A stretch of DNA of 64,000 nt from an uncultured Clostridia bacterium (GTDB taxonomy: Bacteria; Bacillota; Clostridia; Oscillospirales; Ruminococcaceae). Each line of letters starts with the position of its first letter. Position 1 is the first letter of the stretch. Position numbers and translations under genes: made by a program. Below are positions 51,391 through 60,094 of the stretch, in pieces. The stretch lies in the NCBI GenBank assembly GCA_947168885.1, contig CAMVNQ010000016.1, forward strand, positions 1 through 64,000. The letters run 5' to 3'. The notes below the pieces were generated by a model. It saw only the letters and a list, made by a program, of their open reading frames with translations, was not told the origin of the DNA and did no database searches.

Positions 51391-53292
51391 ATGAAACAGA
51401 GAAAGACAATTGCCGTTATAGTCGGTACTACGGACGGGCTCTTTCACAGCAAGTGCCTTACCGGAATAATCAGGCAAGCAAAGAAGCTTGACTACAATAT
51501 TGCCGTTTTTTCGGTCTTCACTCTGAATGAATTTATGTCGAAGCATCAGGCAGGTGAGGAGAATATATATTCACTGCTGAAGTCGAAATGTATAGTCGGC
51601 GGAGTATTTATAGATTACTCGTTCTGGGTAGATAAGGTTCGTCAGAAAGTGCTTGACATTATCTGTTCGATACCTAATTTCAACATGGTATTTTTTGACA
51701 ATGCCGGTTCACGTGGATTCGAGGGCATCTTCCCGAATGACCGTTCCGGCTTTGAGCAGGTCGTGAATCACCTTATCGAGGAGCACGGCTATAAAAAGAT
51801 ATACTGTCTTACCGGCGGAAGCGAGTACCCGATCTCTCACATAAGAGCTTCGGGTTATGAGGACGCGATGATAAAGCACGGCCTTGAAATACAGGAAGGA
51901 TATATCATATACGGAGACTTCTGGACTATGCGCGCAACTAAACTCGCACAGGAGATCGCCGACGGTACGATCGAAAAGCCCGACGCTGTAGTATGCGCGA
52001 ATGATAAGTCCGCTGTAACTCTCGTTGACGAGCTTATCCGCCACGGTCTGCGCGTTCCTGAAGATGTTGCGGTCGCGGGCTATGACCTCGGTACCGAGTC
52101 CATGACCAACGACCCGTCTGTTACATCCTGCACAAGACCGGATGAATATACCGGCGAACGGTGCATCTGCCGGCTTCACAAGCTTATAACCGGAGAAGAT
52201 ACCGAGCCTGACTGTAAGGACGAGGGTGTCCTTGTCAGAGGCGAGAGCTGCGGCTGCCACAGAGATGTCAATTTCGCCCGCGAGTACAATATCGCCAAGC
52301 GTTTTGAGCAGGACGCAGAGAACAACTTCCGGCGCAGCTTTATGCAGGAGTCGCTTATGGCGACAGAGTCCTTCGACGAATTCGCCCAATGGCTGATTGA
52401 GCACATTTATCTGATCCGTAACGCGGAAGCCCTTGCACTGTGCGTCAATAAGGACTGGGATCTGTTCGTCGAGGACGATAACGATTATCTTCGTGAAGGT
52501 TATCAGAAGGAAATGAAAGAAATGCTCTTCTGGTACAAAGATACGGAAAAGCGAAATATAATGTTTGATTCCGAGGATCTTTACCCGCCCGGAATGCTGC
52601 TTGATGAAAGACCGGTTGCATGCTTCTTCAACGCTGTGCATTTCGAGGACAGATGTCTTGGTTATCACGTTGTAAGATTTGATAACGATGAGGAGTCTTT
52701 CCCTGAGAACGGTTATCATACGTGGATCTCAAGCCTCGGCGTGTCGCTTGAATTTATGAGAATGCAGGAAAGAATGCAGCTCATGTACAACCGCGCGTTC
52801 GCAAGCTCGGTGCGTGACGGAATGACCGGTCTTTATAACAGACAGGGCTACGAGATGTACTCGAAAGAGGTGTTCAAAGCGGCGAAGGAGCGCGGAACAA
52901 GGCTTCTCGTGGTTGTTGCCGATCTTGACAATCTTAAGGTCATAAACGACAATTACGGACACGCCGAAGGCGACAACGCAATAACGGTGGCGGCGAGAGC
53001 GCTTCAGACCTGCTGCGGCAACGGCGAGTACTGTGTACGTTCCGGCGGCGACGAGTTCATAATCTTCGGAACCTACGATTACGACAACGCGATACCGATA
53101 TTCTACCGAAGCCGAATCGACGGCTATCTCGCAAGATACAACTCGGCTTCCGAGAAGCCGTACAGTGTCGGCATGAGTACGGGATTCTTCATTGATTTCG
53201 TTGACGACTACGAGGACATGGATCAGTGCTTCAAGATAGCCGATGAGCGTATGTATGCGAATAAGATCGCCCGCAAAAAGGGAAGAAAATAA
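51391..53292 (+). CDS. Cytosolic LacI-like ligand-binding and GGDEF protein
   Basis: A 633-residue signalling protein without signal peptide or membrane segment. Residues 1-285 are a LacI-type periplasmic-binding fold (KTIAVIVGTTDGLFHSKCL, EDVAVAGYDLGTESM, VTSCTRP) but without the N-terminal DNA-binding helix-turn-helix. Residues about 290-470 are a helical linker and a GAF-like middle domain. Residues 475-633 are a GGDEF domain with DGMTGLYNR and an intact GGDEF motif near 552-556. No RxxD inhibitory site is visible. It should make cyclic di-GMP in response to a cytosolic, perhaps sugar, ligand. The stop codon overlaps the target site of the MITE downstream. Confidence 0.88.
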   Translation: MKQRKTIAVIVGTTDGLFHSKCLTGIIRQAKKLDYNIAVFSVFTLNEFMSKHQAGEENIYSLLKSKCIVGGVFIDYSFWVDKVRQKVLDIICSIPNFNMVFFDNAGSRGFEGIFPNDRSGFEQVVNHLIEEHGYKKIYCLTGGSEYPISHIRASGYEDAMIKHGLEIQEGYIIYGDFWTMRATKLAQEIADGTIEKPDAVVCANDKSAVTLVDELIRHGLRVPEDVAVAGYDLGTESMTNDPSVTSCTRPDEYTGERCICRLHKLITGEDTEPDCKDEGVLVRGESCGCHRDVNFAREYNIAKRFEQDAENNFRRSFMQESLMATESFDEFAQWLIEHIYLIRNAEALALCVNKDWDLFVEDDNDYLREGYQKEMKEMLFWYKDTEKRNIMFDSEDLYPPGMLLDERPVACFFNAVHFEDRCLGYHVVRFDNDEESFPENGYHTWISSLGVSLEFMRMQERMQLMYNRAFASSVRDGMTGLYNRQGYEMYSKEVFKAAKERGTRLLVVVADLDNLKVINDNYGHAEGDNAITVAARALQTCCGNGEYCVRSGGDEFIIFGTYDYDNAIPIFYRSRIDGYLARYNSASEKPYSVGMSTGFFIDFVDDYEDMDQCFKIADERMYANKIARKKGRK

Positions 53293-53293
53293 A

Positions 53294-53450
53294 GGGAACC
53301 TCTAAAAACCCATTTGAGAGAAAAAGAACTGCTTGCACCAACTGCTTCGTCAAGTCTCCTCACCTTGCGTCAGCAAGCTTTCGGAGTCTTTCCTTGCATT
53401 TGGCGCAATCATCTCATTTTCTCTATTCAAAGCGGTTTTTAGAGGTACCC
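53294..53450. mobile_element. MITE-like element with 17-bp terminal inverted repeats
   Basis: GGGAACCTCTAAAAACC (53294-53310) and the complement of GGTTTTTAGAGGTACCC (53434-53450) match at 16 of 17 bases; the arms continue, with a small gap, to about 32 bases. TAAA flanks both ends as a target duplication (53290-53293 and 53451-53454). At 157 bases it has no gene. It is inserted at the stop codon of the GGDEF gene. Confidence 0.8.
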
Positions 53451-53624
53451 TAAATATTCACGGGAAGTTCTTTACTGCGTTGTGCAGTTTACGGGCTTCC
53501 CGTTTTTTACGGCAGAATTTTCATCAAATAAATCGTCCTTTTCAGCAGAAAATAAATGTGTCCGACAGAATGACTGCCGGACTGCGGCAGTGTGCCGCAA
53601 GGTTTTTCGGAACGGAGGACGTTT

Positions 53625-54170
53625 ATGAAAAAGAATATTACGGCGCTTCTTGCCGGTGCATATATCGCTTCGTCACTCAGCATCGGAGCGTTCGCCGCGC
53701 CTTCGGGTGACAGCGTGGCTGACGGGGCGGGAGATGTTATCGAAAATGTAGGCGAGGGTGCAGGAGATGTGCTCGACGGCATCGGGAACGGTGTTTCCGA
53801 GATAGCCGACGGTATAGGTGATGCAGCAGGAGATGTGCTTGACGGTGCCGGAGACGCAGCAGAAGAGATAACCGGCGGCGATCCCGCAGACGAACCGGGT
53901 GATGACGATACAGTCGTGAATGATGACGAGCCGGAGGACGATACCGCGGGTATTGCGGAAATGACCGATGATGATGATGTGGATGACGATCTGACGGACG
54001 ACGATGACGACAAAGCGTATGAAATGGAGATGTACGCTTCGGATACAAACAACAGGAACCCTGCGACCGGCGGACTTCCGTTTATGACAGCGGGTCTTGT
54101 TGCGGTTACAGCGGCGGGGGTTGCGTATCTCACAAAAAAGCGCAATATCGAAAACGGACAGGATCGCTGA
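53625..54170 (+). CDS. Acidic surface protein with an NPATG sorting signal
   Basis: A 181-residue secreted protein. Its signal peptide (MKKNITALLAGAYIASSL, cut near AFAA) is followed by Gly/Asp repeats (GDVIENVGEGAGDVLDGIG), then an Asp/Glu-rich stretch at about 110-150 (DDDDVDDDLTDDDDD), then NPATG, a hydrophobic segment and KKRNIENGQDR. NPATG takes the place of LPxTG. The repeats and high acidity suggest calcium binding or a spacer at the surface. GGAGG is seven bases ahead of the start at 53625. Confidence 0.75.
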   Translation: MKKNITALLAGAYIASSLSIGAFAAPSGDSVADGAGDVIENVGEGAGDVLDGIGNGVSEIADGIGDAAGDVLDGAGDAAEEITGGDPADEPGDDDTVVNDDEPEDDTAGIAEMTDDDDVDDDLTDDDDDKAYEMEMYASDTNNRNPATGGLPFMTAGLVAVTAAGVAYLTKKRNIENGQDR

Positions 54171-54266
54171 AAAATATCCGTAGGTACAGATATGGTATAT
54201 GCCTGTGTTTTTACGGAATGCGGGAGAGCACCGCATTACCTGTATAGGCGGATCGGATGATAACAG

Positions 54267-54311
54267 GAAAAGCCTTTGCGTGACTTGATAAAAGCCACGC
54301 AGGGGCTTTTC
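54267..54311 (+). terminator. Terminator hairpin after the NPATG protein gene
   Basis: GAAAAGCC (54267-54274) pairs with GGCTTTTC (54304-54311), with an inner GCGTG/CACGC stem. The T-run is inside the right arm, so termination may be partial. Confidence 0.55.
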
Positions 54312-54322
54312 GCGTATGGGTA

Positions 54323-54351
54323 TTGACAAATGTGTATAAGAGTGATATAAT
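54323..54351 (+). promoter_or_regulatory. Perfect consensus promoter of a small membrane-protein gene
   Basis: TTGACA (54323-54328) and TATAAT (54346-54351) with 17 bases between them, 41 bases upstream of the 43-codon gene. Confidence 0.85.
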
Positions 54352-54392
54352 ACATATAGTTAGCAGAAGCTAATCCAAAAGGAGGTCATATC

Positions 54393-54524
54393 ATGATCAC
54401 TGAAATAATAACTGCCGCAGCGGTAGGCGCGTCATTCGTGTTTGTTTCGGACAAGCTGAAAACGAAGTTTATGGATATGGCTGCCGGAAATAAAGCCGAG
54501 GACAGAAAAAAACTGCGCAAATAA
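54393..54524 (+). CDS. Small protein of 43 residues with one hydrophobic helix
   Basis: The ATG at 54393 is preceded by AAAGGAGG with eight bases between. The product starts MITEIITAAAVGASFVFVSD, one short hydrophobic or membrane helix, and ends with a basic helix GNKAEDRKKLRK. It is preceded by a perfect consensus promoter and followed by a strong terminator, so it is a complete transcription unit of about 240 bases. I do not recognise the protein. Because it is too short for most gene finders it may be missing in annotations of relatives. A toxin-like or regulatory small protein is possible. Confidence 0.65.
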   Translation: MITEIITAAAVGASFVFVSDKLKTKFMDMAAGNKAEDRKKLRK

Positions 54525-54555
54525 AATGCTTGCCATGAAAACTTCACAGACCGGT

Positions 54556-54592
54556 AAAGCTTCCGGACGCAAAAAATGCGTACGGAAGCTTT
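54556..54592 (+). terminator. Terminator of the 43-residue protein gene
   Basis: AAAGCTTCCG (54556-54565) pairs with CGGAAGCTTT (54583-54592), with an inner GACGCA/TGCGTA extension, followed by ATTTTTGCG. Confidence 0.85.
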
Positions 54593-54721
54593 ATTTTTGC
54601 GTTTTATGCTTGCAATAGCGGTAATTATATGGTAAAATATAATGAAAACACAGTCAAACCACCCTGAACATAAAATACAGAAGAGACCGGACATTCTGAT
54701 ATGCGGCAAGGAGATAAAAAT

Positions 54722-55480
54722 ATGGGAAAAAGAGTCGGTATGCTCGACGAGGTACGCGGTATAACATATATACTAATGATAATATACCACCTGTACTACG
54801 ATCTTGCGTTTGTTTATGCGCTGGCGATGCCGGATATGGTACACGTAATATTTCGCATAGTTCAGCCGCTTTCAAACATCTTCCTGTTTGTGGCGGGCGC
54901 GTCATCGGTCTATTCGTCGAACAACTTCAAGCGCGGTACGAAGTACTTCTTCCTCGCGATGCTGCTCACGTTCGTTACCGCGATAGCTATGCCGTCCGAA
55001 GCGATAGTCTTCGGCGTGCTGCATTTCCTCGGCATAGCGGCAATGATATACGGCTTTATCGGAAAATTCACCGAGTCGATACCGAGCGCGGTCGGCGTTA
55101 TATTGTTCTCGCTGCTCTTCGTTATGACATATAATCTCCCGCGCGGCTATCTCGGGATCGAAGGCATCTTCTCCGTGCCGCTCCCGGACCAGCTTTACAG
55201 TCATTTCTGGCTTTTCCCGCTCGGTTTTTCGACCTCCGGGTTTGTGAGTTCGGATTACTTCCCGCTCCTGCCGTATCTGTTCATCTTCCTTGCGGGCGCG
55301 TCGTTCGGTGTATATCTCAAGACCGGACGTGCTCCGAAAGGACTGTACAAGACGCATTTCAGCGGACTTTCGTTCCTCGGCCGTCACGGTCTGTGGATAT
55401 ACCTGCTTCACCAGCCCGTAATGATTCTGATACTTGATGTGATCTTCAAGTTAACGGGACAGAGAACGCTGTTCCTGTGA
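54722..55480 (+). CDS. Membrane protein of the DUF1624/heparan acetyltransferase-like family
   Basis: A 252-residue protein with about seven membrane helices. The start MGKRVGMLDEVRGITYILMI contains the LDxxRG(I/L) motif that opens this acyltransferase-like family, and IYHLYYDLAF follows with the conserved His in helix 1. The end has LSFLGRHGLWIYLLHQPVM. The family is thought to transfer acyl groups to sugars across membranes. The start at 54722 has AAGGAGA upstream; a preceding ATG at 54701 lies before the site. It is closed by the terminator at 55496-55517. Confidence 0.8.
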   Translation: MGKRVGMLDEVRGITYILMIIYHLYYDLAFVYALAMPDMVHVIFRIVQPLSNIFLFVAGASSVYSSNNFKRGTKYFFLAMLLTFVTAIAMPSEAIVFGVLHFLGIAAMIYGFIGKFTESIPSAVGVILFSLLFVMTYNLPRGYLGIEGIFSVPLPDQLYSHFWLFPLGFSTSGFVSSDYFPLLPYLFIFLAGASFGVYLKTGRAPKGLYKTHFSGLSFLGRHGLWIYLLHQPVMILILDVIFKLTGQRTLFL

Positions 55481-55495
55481 GAATACGGCGATATG

Positions 55496-55517
55496 ATCCC
55501 CCGTACCCGCGGGGGAT
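55496..55517 (+). terminator. Terminator of the DUF1624-like gene
   Basis: ATCCCCCG (55496-55503) pairs with CGGGGGAT (55510-55517), followed by TGTTTTTTC. Confidence 0.85.
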
Positions 55518-55615
55518 TGTTTTTTCTAAAACCGCAAAACATTGAATTAAGTATTGAAAAAAAATACAAGATGTGGTATAATAATATAATAATGTATTTC
55601 TGAAAGGATCACGAT

Positions 55616-56671
55616 ATGGCAAAGGTAAGGTTAGCCGTTCTTTTCGGCGGCGCGACAAAGGATCACAAGGTCTCTCTTATGTCAGCGTACTCGCTGCTTA
55701 ACGGACTTTCGCCCGACAAATACGACGTTACGCCTATCGGTATAACGCGCGCGGGCAGGTGGCTCTACTTCCCGGGAAGCTATGAGGAGATAAAGGACGG
55801 AACTTGGGAGCAGTCAAGCGACTGCTGCTCGGCGATAATAAGCCCCGACCCGCTTCACGCCGGAATCATCACGATAATGTCCGACGGTTCGACGGCGATA
55901 AAGCGTGTTGACGCAGTAATGTCGGTGCTGCACGGAAAATATGGTGAGGGAGGAAGGATACAGGCTCTTCTGAAACTCTCTAAGATACCTTATGTCGATT
56001 GTGACCCAGAGACAGCGATGTACTGCATGGATAAAGCACTTACGCACATTATTCTTTCGTCTGTAGGAGTAGATGTGCCGAAATACGCGATACTTGAGCG
56101 AAGTGATATGAACGTCATCGGAGAAAAGATCGCGGAGATCGAGAAAAAACTGACATATCCCGTTTTTGTTTCCGCATCGAGCTGTTCGACATCTATCGGC
56201 GCGAATATCGCACGCAACGCTGATGAGCTTCGTGCGGCGGCCAAGATAGCATTCTCGCACCACCACACGGCTATCGTTGAGGAGGATGTTTCGGGAAGGA
56301 CGATAGAGCTTGTGGTAATGGGAAACGACTATGATATGGAGACCACAGTGCTCGGCGAGGTAGTAAAGAAGTTCGACGTGAACTCATCCGCGATATATAC
56401 CGGCGGGTTCATAGTTGATCCCGAGGTGACGGATACTCAGCGGGAAAAGATATATGCCATGGCAAAGAAGATCTTCCGCTGCATGAGCTTCAAGGGTTAT
56501 GCGAAGATGTCGTTCCGTCTTGCGGGAGAGAGAGTCCTTCTGCGCCGTGTGTCGGTTATACCCGGATTCACACCCGAGAGCGCGATAATGATACTCATGA
56601 AAGCGAGCGGATATGAATACAGCGACGCGATAGACCGGCTCATAGGACTTGCGATAGATATAGACGCGTGA
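55616..56671 (+). CDS. D-alanine-D-alanine ligase-like protein lacking key residues
   Basis: A 351-residue protein with the overall fold and order of D-Ala-D-Ala ligases: FGGATKDHKVSLMSAYSLL at the start, LHGKYGEGGRIQALL, DKALTHIIL, VEEDVSGRTIEL, and IPGFTPESA near the end. Catalytic positions are changed. The ATP-binding Lys in the usual V-K-P-x4-S-S-x-G is Ser here (FVSASSCSTSIG). The metal-binding Asp, Glu and Asn (R-x-D and N/L-E-x-N-T) are replaced in KMSFRLAG and RRVSVIPG. It is probably not a working ligase. It precedes DUF1934 and argS in an operon-like row. Confidence 0.8.
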   Translation: MAKVRLAVLFGGATKDHKVSLMSAYSLLNGLSPDKYDVTPIGITRAGRWLYFPGSYEEIKDGTWEQSSDCCSAIISPDPLHAGIITIMSDGSTAIKRVDAVMSVLHGKYGEGGRIQALLKLSKIPYVDCDPETAMYCMDKALTHIILSSVGVDVPKYAILERSDMNVIGEKIAEIEKKLTYPVFVSASSCSTSIGANIARNADELRAAAKIAFSHHHTAIVEEDVSGRTIELVVMGNDYDMETTVLGEVVKKFDVNSSAIYTGGFIVDPEVTDTQREKIYAMAKKIFRCMSFKGYAKMSFRLAGERVLLRRVSVIPGFTPESAIMILMKASGYEYSDAIDRLIGLAIDIDA

Positions 56672-56685
56672 AAGGACTCAGATAT

Positions 56686-57114
56686 ATGATACCGGTTGAT
56701 CTTAATATTACAAGCATTATCAAGTCTGAGGACGACGAGGAGAAGATCGAGTTCTTTACGGTCGGAAGCTATCGGCGGACGAAGAAAGGGCTGGTCATAG
56801 GCTATGAGGAGAACGAAGGCATAGGCTATGAGAACTGTAAAGTAAGCATAACCGCAGACGGGGACTGCATCACAATTGAGCGGACGGGTCCTGCGGCTTC
56901 TACGCTCTGTGTCGAGAAGAATGTCAAGCACCACTGCGTTTACGGTACTCCGTTCGGGGATTTCACAATGGGCATAAATACCTATGACATTGACAATACA
57001 CTGAGTGAAGTAGGCGGACGGCTCTGGTTCAAATACAGCATTGATATAAACAACGATTTTGTTTCCGAGAACGAAATGGAGATTCTCGTTACTCCGTCAG
57101 GAGAAGAGGCGTAA
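56686..57114 (+). CDS. DUF1934 (YwiB-like) protein
   Basis: A 142-residue beta-barrel-like protein: EKIEFFTVGSYRRTKKGLV, then YENCKVSITADGDCITIERTG, FTMGINTYDIDN and LWFKYSIDINN. This is the pattern of DUF1934, which lies before argS in Bacillus (ywiB) and other Firmicutes. Its role is unknown. The start at 56686 has AAAGGA ahead; a GTG at 56668 is too early. The same gene order here supports both calls. Confidence 0.85.
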   Translation: MIPVDLNITSIIKSEDDEEKIEFFTVGSYRRTKKGLVIGYEENEGIGYENCKVSITADGDCITIERTGPAASTLCVEKNVKHHCVYGTPFGDFTMGINTYDIDNTLSEVGGRLWFKYSIDINNDFVSENEMEILVTPSGEEA

Positions 57115-57139
57115 TAATTATGCGGGGCTGGATGCCGAA

Positions 57140-57275
57140 GTCGGACAGCACTTTATGCGGGGCTCCGCCCCGAACCCCATCGGACGACGTGATGACAGGG
57201 CTTCGCCCCGTACCCCACGAGGGCTGACGCCGCCCTCGACCTGCGCCAGCTTGAAGCTGGACCCATTACCGTACC
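57140..57275. repeat. GC-rich hairpin-rich repeat before argS
   Basis: Several short GC-rich inverted repeats follow each other: GCGGGGCTCCGCCCCG, GGGCTTCGCCCC, GAGGGC...GCCCTC and CCAGCTTGAAGCTGG. This type of sequence is common between genes of Oscillospiraceae. It fills most of the 205-base gap between the DUF1934 gene and argS. Confidence 0.5.
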
Positions 57276-57319
57276 ACGGAACTTGACGAGAAATATAAGA
57301 ATAAGAAGGATAAAAGAAA

Positions 57320-59008
57320 ATGAAAGTAAATATGACAGAAAAAGCAAAAAGTGAAGTTAAAGAAATCGTGATGAATGCGCTCGGACAGCTTACCGCCGAC
57401 GGAAAGCTTCCCGCAGAGCCGATACCCCCGTTCACCGTCGAACAGCCCGCGGACAGCTCACACGGTGATTTCTCCTGCAACGCCGCGCTCGCTTCGTCGA
57501 AGGTGTTCCGCAAGAACCCCCGTGAGACGGCGGGCCTTATCTCCGAAGCCGCGATACTTGACGGAACGCTTTTTGACCGTATTGAAGTAGCAGGCCCGGG
57601 ATTTATAAACTTCTTCCTGAAGCCGCTCTGGTTCGCAGAGACAGTCAATGTGGCAATAGACGGCGGTGCGGAATATGGAAAGACCGATATGGGAAATGGT
57701 AAGAAAGTGCTCGTTGAGTTCGTTTCCGCCAATCCCACAGGTCCTATGCATATCGGTAATGCACGCGGCGGCGCGATAGGCGACTGCCTTGCGTCCGTTC
57801 TCGAATACGCGGGATATTACGTTGAGCGCGAGTTCTACATCAATGATGCGGGCAATCAGGTGAATAAGTTCGGCCTGAGCCTTGATATACGCTATAAGCA
57901 GATCTTCGGCAGCACCGAGGAGATGCCTGAGGACAGTTATCACGGCCAGGACATCATCGACCACGCAAAGGCTTTTGCCGATAAGTACGGCGATAAGTAT
58001 ATGAGCGTTTCCGAGGAAGAGAGAAGAAAGGCGCTTGTTGAATACGCGCTTCCTATAAATATTCAGGGTCTTGAAACCGACCTGCTCAAATACCGTATAA
58101 AGTATGACACATGGTTCAGAGAGAGCAGCCTTCACGAGAGCGGCAAGGTCGCCGAGGTAGTGCAGATGCTGAAGGACAGGGGTGTGACCTACGAAAAAGA
58201 GGGCGCGGTGTGGTTCAAGGCATCAGACTTCGGTGACGATCAGGACAGAGTGCTCGTCCGCGCGAACGGAGTTCCGACATATTTCGTACCCGACATAGCA
58301 TATCATTACAACAAGCTCGTTACGCGCGGCTTCGATAAGGCGATAGACATTCTCGGCGCAGATCATCACGGCTACATTGCGAGAATGAAGGCAGCGCTCA
58401 CGGCTCTCGGCGTTGACGCGAACAAGCTCGATATAGTTATAATGCAGATGGTGCGTCTTGTGCGCGGCGGAGAGACAGTAAAGCTTTCCAAGCGCTCGGG
58501 TAAAGCGATAACGCTCGCAACACTGCTCGACGAGATACCTATGGACGCGGCGAGATTCTTCTTCAATCTCCGCGACCCGGATACACACCTTGAATTCGAT
58601 CTTGACCTCGCGATCGAGGAAAGCTCGAAGAACCCCGTGTTCTACGTCCAGTACGCACACGCGCGTATCTGCCGTATGCTCGGTAAGTTCGCAGAGGAAG
58701 GCGTAACGCTCACGAAGGTGCCGTCCGAGAAGCTCGTATATACCGACGAAGCGGAGCTTGCGGTCATACGCAAGATAGCGGCACTTCCCGATACGGTGAA
58801 TGAAGCAGCTGCGGCGTATAATCCTTCGCGTATAACGAGATACGTTTATGAGCTCGCGCAGCTCTTCCACAAGTTCTACGACAGCTGTAAGATAAAGGGT
58901 GAAGCGGACGATGTGGTAATGTCGAGACTTGCACTCTGCTGCGCAGTTAAGACCGTTATAAAGAACCTGCTTGATCTGCTCAAAGTTGACGCTCCGGAAA
59001 AGATGTAA
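57320..59008 (+). CDS. argS: Arginyl-tRNA synthetase
   Basis: A 562-residue class I synthetase. The HIGH-type motif is PTGPMHIGNARGG near 140-150, the KMSKS-type motif is KLSKRSGKAI near 390, and the Add1 N-terminal domain (residues 5-100) carries the tRNA D-loop contacts. The C-terminal DALR domain ends LLKVDAPEKM, as in other Firmicutes. AAGGATAAAAG precedes the ATG. Length and motifs are normal. Confidence 0.97.
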   Translation: MKVNMTEKAKSEVKEIVMNALGQLTADGKLPAEPIPPFTVEQPADSSHGDFSCNAALASSKVFRKNPRETAGLISEAAILDGTLFDRIEVAGPGFINFFLKPLWFAETVNVAIDGGAEYGKTDMGNGKKVLVEFVSANPTGPMHIGNARGGAIGDCLASVLEYAGYYVEREFYINDAGNQVNKFGLSLDIRYKQIFGSTEEMPEDSYHGQDIIDHAKAFADKYGDKYMSVSEEERRKALVEYALPINIQGLETDLLKYRIKYDTWFRESSLHESGKVAEVVQMLKDRGVTYEKEGAVWFKASDFGDDQDRVLVRANGVPTYFVPDIAYHYNKLVTRGFDKAIDILGADHHGYIARMKAALTALGVDANKLDIVIMQMVRLVRGGETVKLSKRSGKAITLATLLDEIPMDAARFFFNLRDPDTHLEFDLDLAIEESSKNPVFYVQYAHARICRMLGKFAEEGVTLTKVPSEKLVYTDEAELAVIRKIAALPDTVNEAAAAYNPSRITRYVYELAQLFHKFYDSCKIKGEADDVVMSRLALCCAVKTVIKNLLDLLKVDAPEKM

Positions 59009-59149
59009 GCCGCGGACGCGCGGCGGCGAGTCCGTATGTAGCTTTCTGCCAATTCTTAGACACTGCCTCGCAGCCGTTTTGCCTTGCTGAATACGCAGGC
59101 TTCTTACCGGCGAGTCCAGATTTAAAAACATAATAAGAAAGGATAAAAA

Positions 59150-60079
59150 ATGACTGACGACTGTTTACGACCCGTAGCGATCAACACCGACAATTTTACG
59201 TTCATCGCTCCGAGCGGGGAAATGACTATTCCCTACGGAGAGACCTCGTTCACCGAACTCAAAGCGATATTCAAGGAGAAGCTTGAACTGCTCGATACCG
59301 AGAGCACAGGCGCGTTCATGCTCGACGGAATGTCGCTGCTTGCCGATCTGCGCGCGTCGTTTCTGGAATGCAGGAAGTACGGCTGTCCGATATATGTGAT
59401 GCTTCACGTTGACAGCGAGCTTCTTACCGAACACGAGCTCCCGGCGGACGCGGCGCTTATCGTTATGCAGAGCCTCGGTGCTATATGCTTCGGTATCACA
59501 GCCGACGATAACGATACGCTCGTGGAAGGTATAAGGCGCATAAAGCCGTATGCACAGATACCGCTCGCGGTGTGCCCGAAAAACGGTTCTCTTACTGACT
59601 CGGAAATAACGGAACTGCTCGAAACGGGAACTGACGTGTTCATCGGGCTTGACAGTGACAGTCAGACAAGATTTCAGAATATCGTGTCAAAAGAAGGCTG
59701 GACGCCGTCGGAGACAGAATACATAGAGTCGCTGATGCTGGCGAACGAGCGCTCGGCTTTTTTCCTTGAGCATGATACTACCGAGATCTCCGAGCCGATA
59801 GAATGCAACGCGGGAATGGGCGAGGACCTTGTCGCGGCGTGTGAAGCCGGCGGGATAGATGTACTGCGGATACAGATAAACAGTCCCGATGATGTGCTCG
59901 ATTTCGCGGATAATGCGCACATGGCAACACTTCCCGTAATGTTCAGCGGCGACGATGAGATCGGCATGAAGCTTGCGGTTATGCTCTATCAGGGTCGTGC
60001 TCTGATAGACCGCAACAGTCTTATCGACCCTGATGAGCTTAAAAAGACCGCACAGAAGTACGGCGCGGTAATATATTGA
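59150..60079 (+). CDS. Degenerate homocysteine methyltransferase-like protein
   Basis: A 309-residue soluble protein I cannot name with certainty. Residues about 55-170 resemble the barrel of homocysteine S-methyltransferases and the MetH N-domain: LADLRASFLECRKYGCPIYVML, then a TEHELPADAALIVMQSLGAI segment and IKPYAQIPLAVCPKNG (quoted in part), where MetH has LGVDAIGVN and P(L/I)xVKPNAG. The Zn-binding GG-C-C pair is missing. The end, VMLYQGRALIDRNSLID, is unlike MetH. It lies between argS and a Nudix gene. It may be a folate- or thiol-binding regulator, or a relict. Confidence 0.5.
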   Translation: MTDDCLRPVAINTDNFTFIAPSGEMTIPYGETSFTELKAIFKEKLELLDTESTGAFMLDGMSLLADLRASFLECRKYGCPIYVMLHVDSELLTEHELPADAALIVMQSLGAICFGITADDNDTLVEGIRRIKPYAQIPLAVCPKNGSLTDSEITELLETGTDVFIGLDSDSQTRFQNIVSKEGWTPSETEYIESLMLANERSAFFLEHDTTEISEPIECNAGMGEDLVAACEAGGIDVLRIQINSPDDVLDFADNAHMATLPVMFSGDDEIGMKLAVMLYQGRALIDRNSLIDPDELKKTAQKYGAVIY

Positions 60080-60094
60080 CGGAGGAACAGAATA

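Noticed and set aside
53294-53450. Simple terminator after the GGDEF gene
   Set aside because: The arms are 120 bases apart and flanked by a TAAA duplication, which fits a transposable element; it may still end transcription.
55616-56671. Functional vancomycin-resistance-type ligase
   Set aside because: The ATP Lys and metal-binding residues are replaced and no vanH/vanX genes are near.
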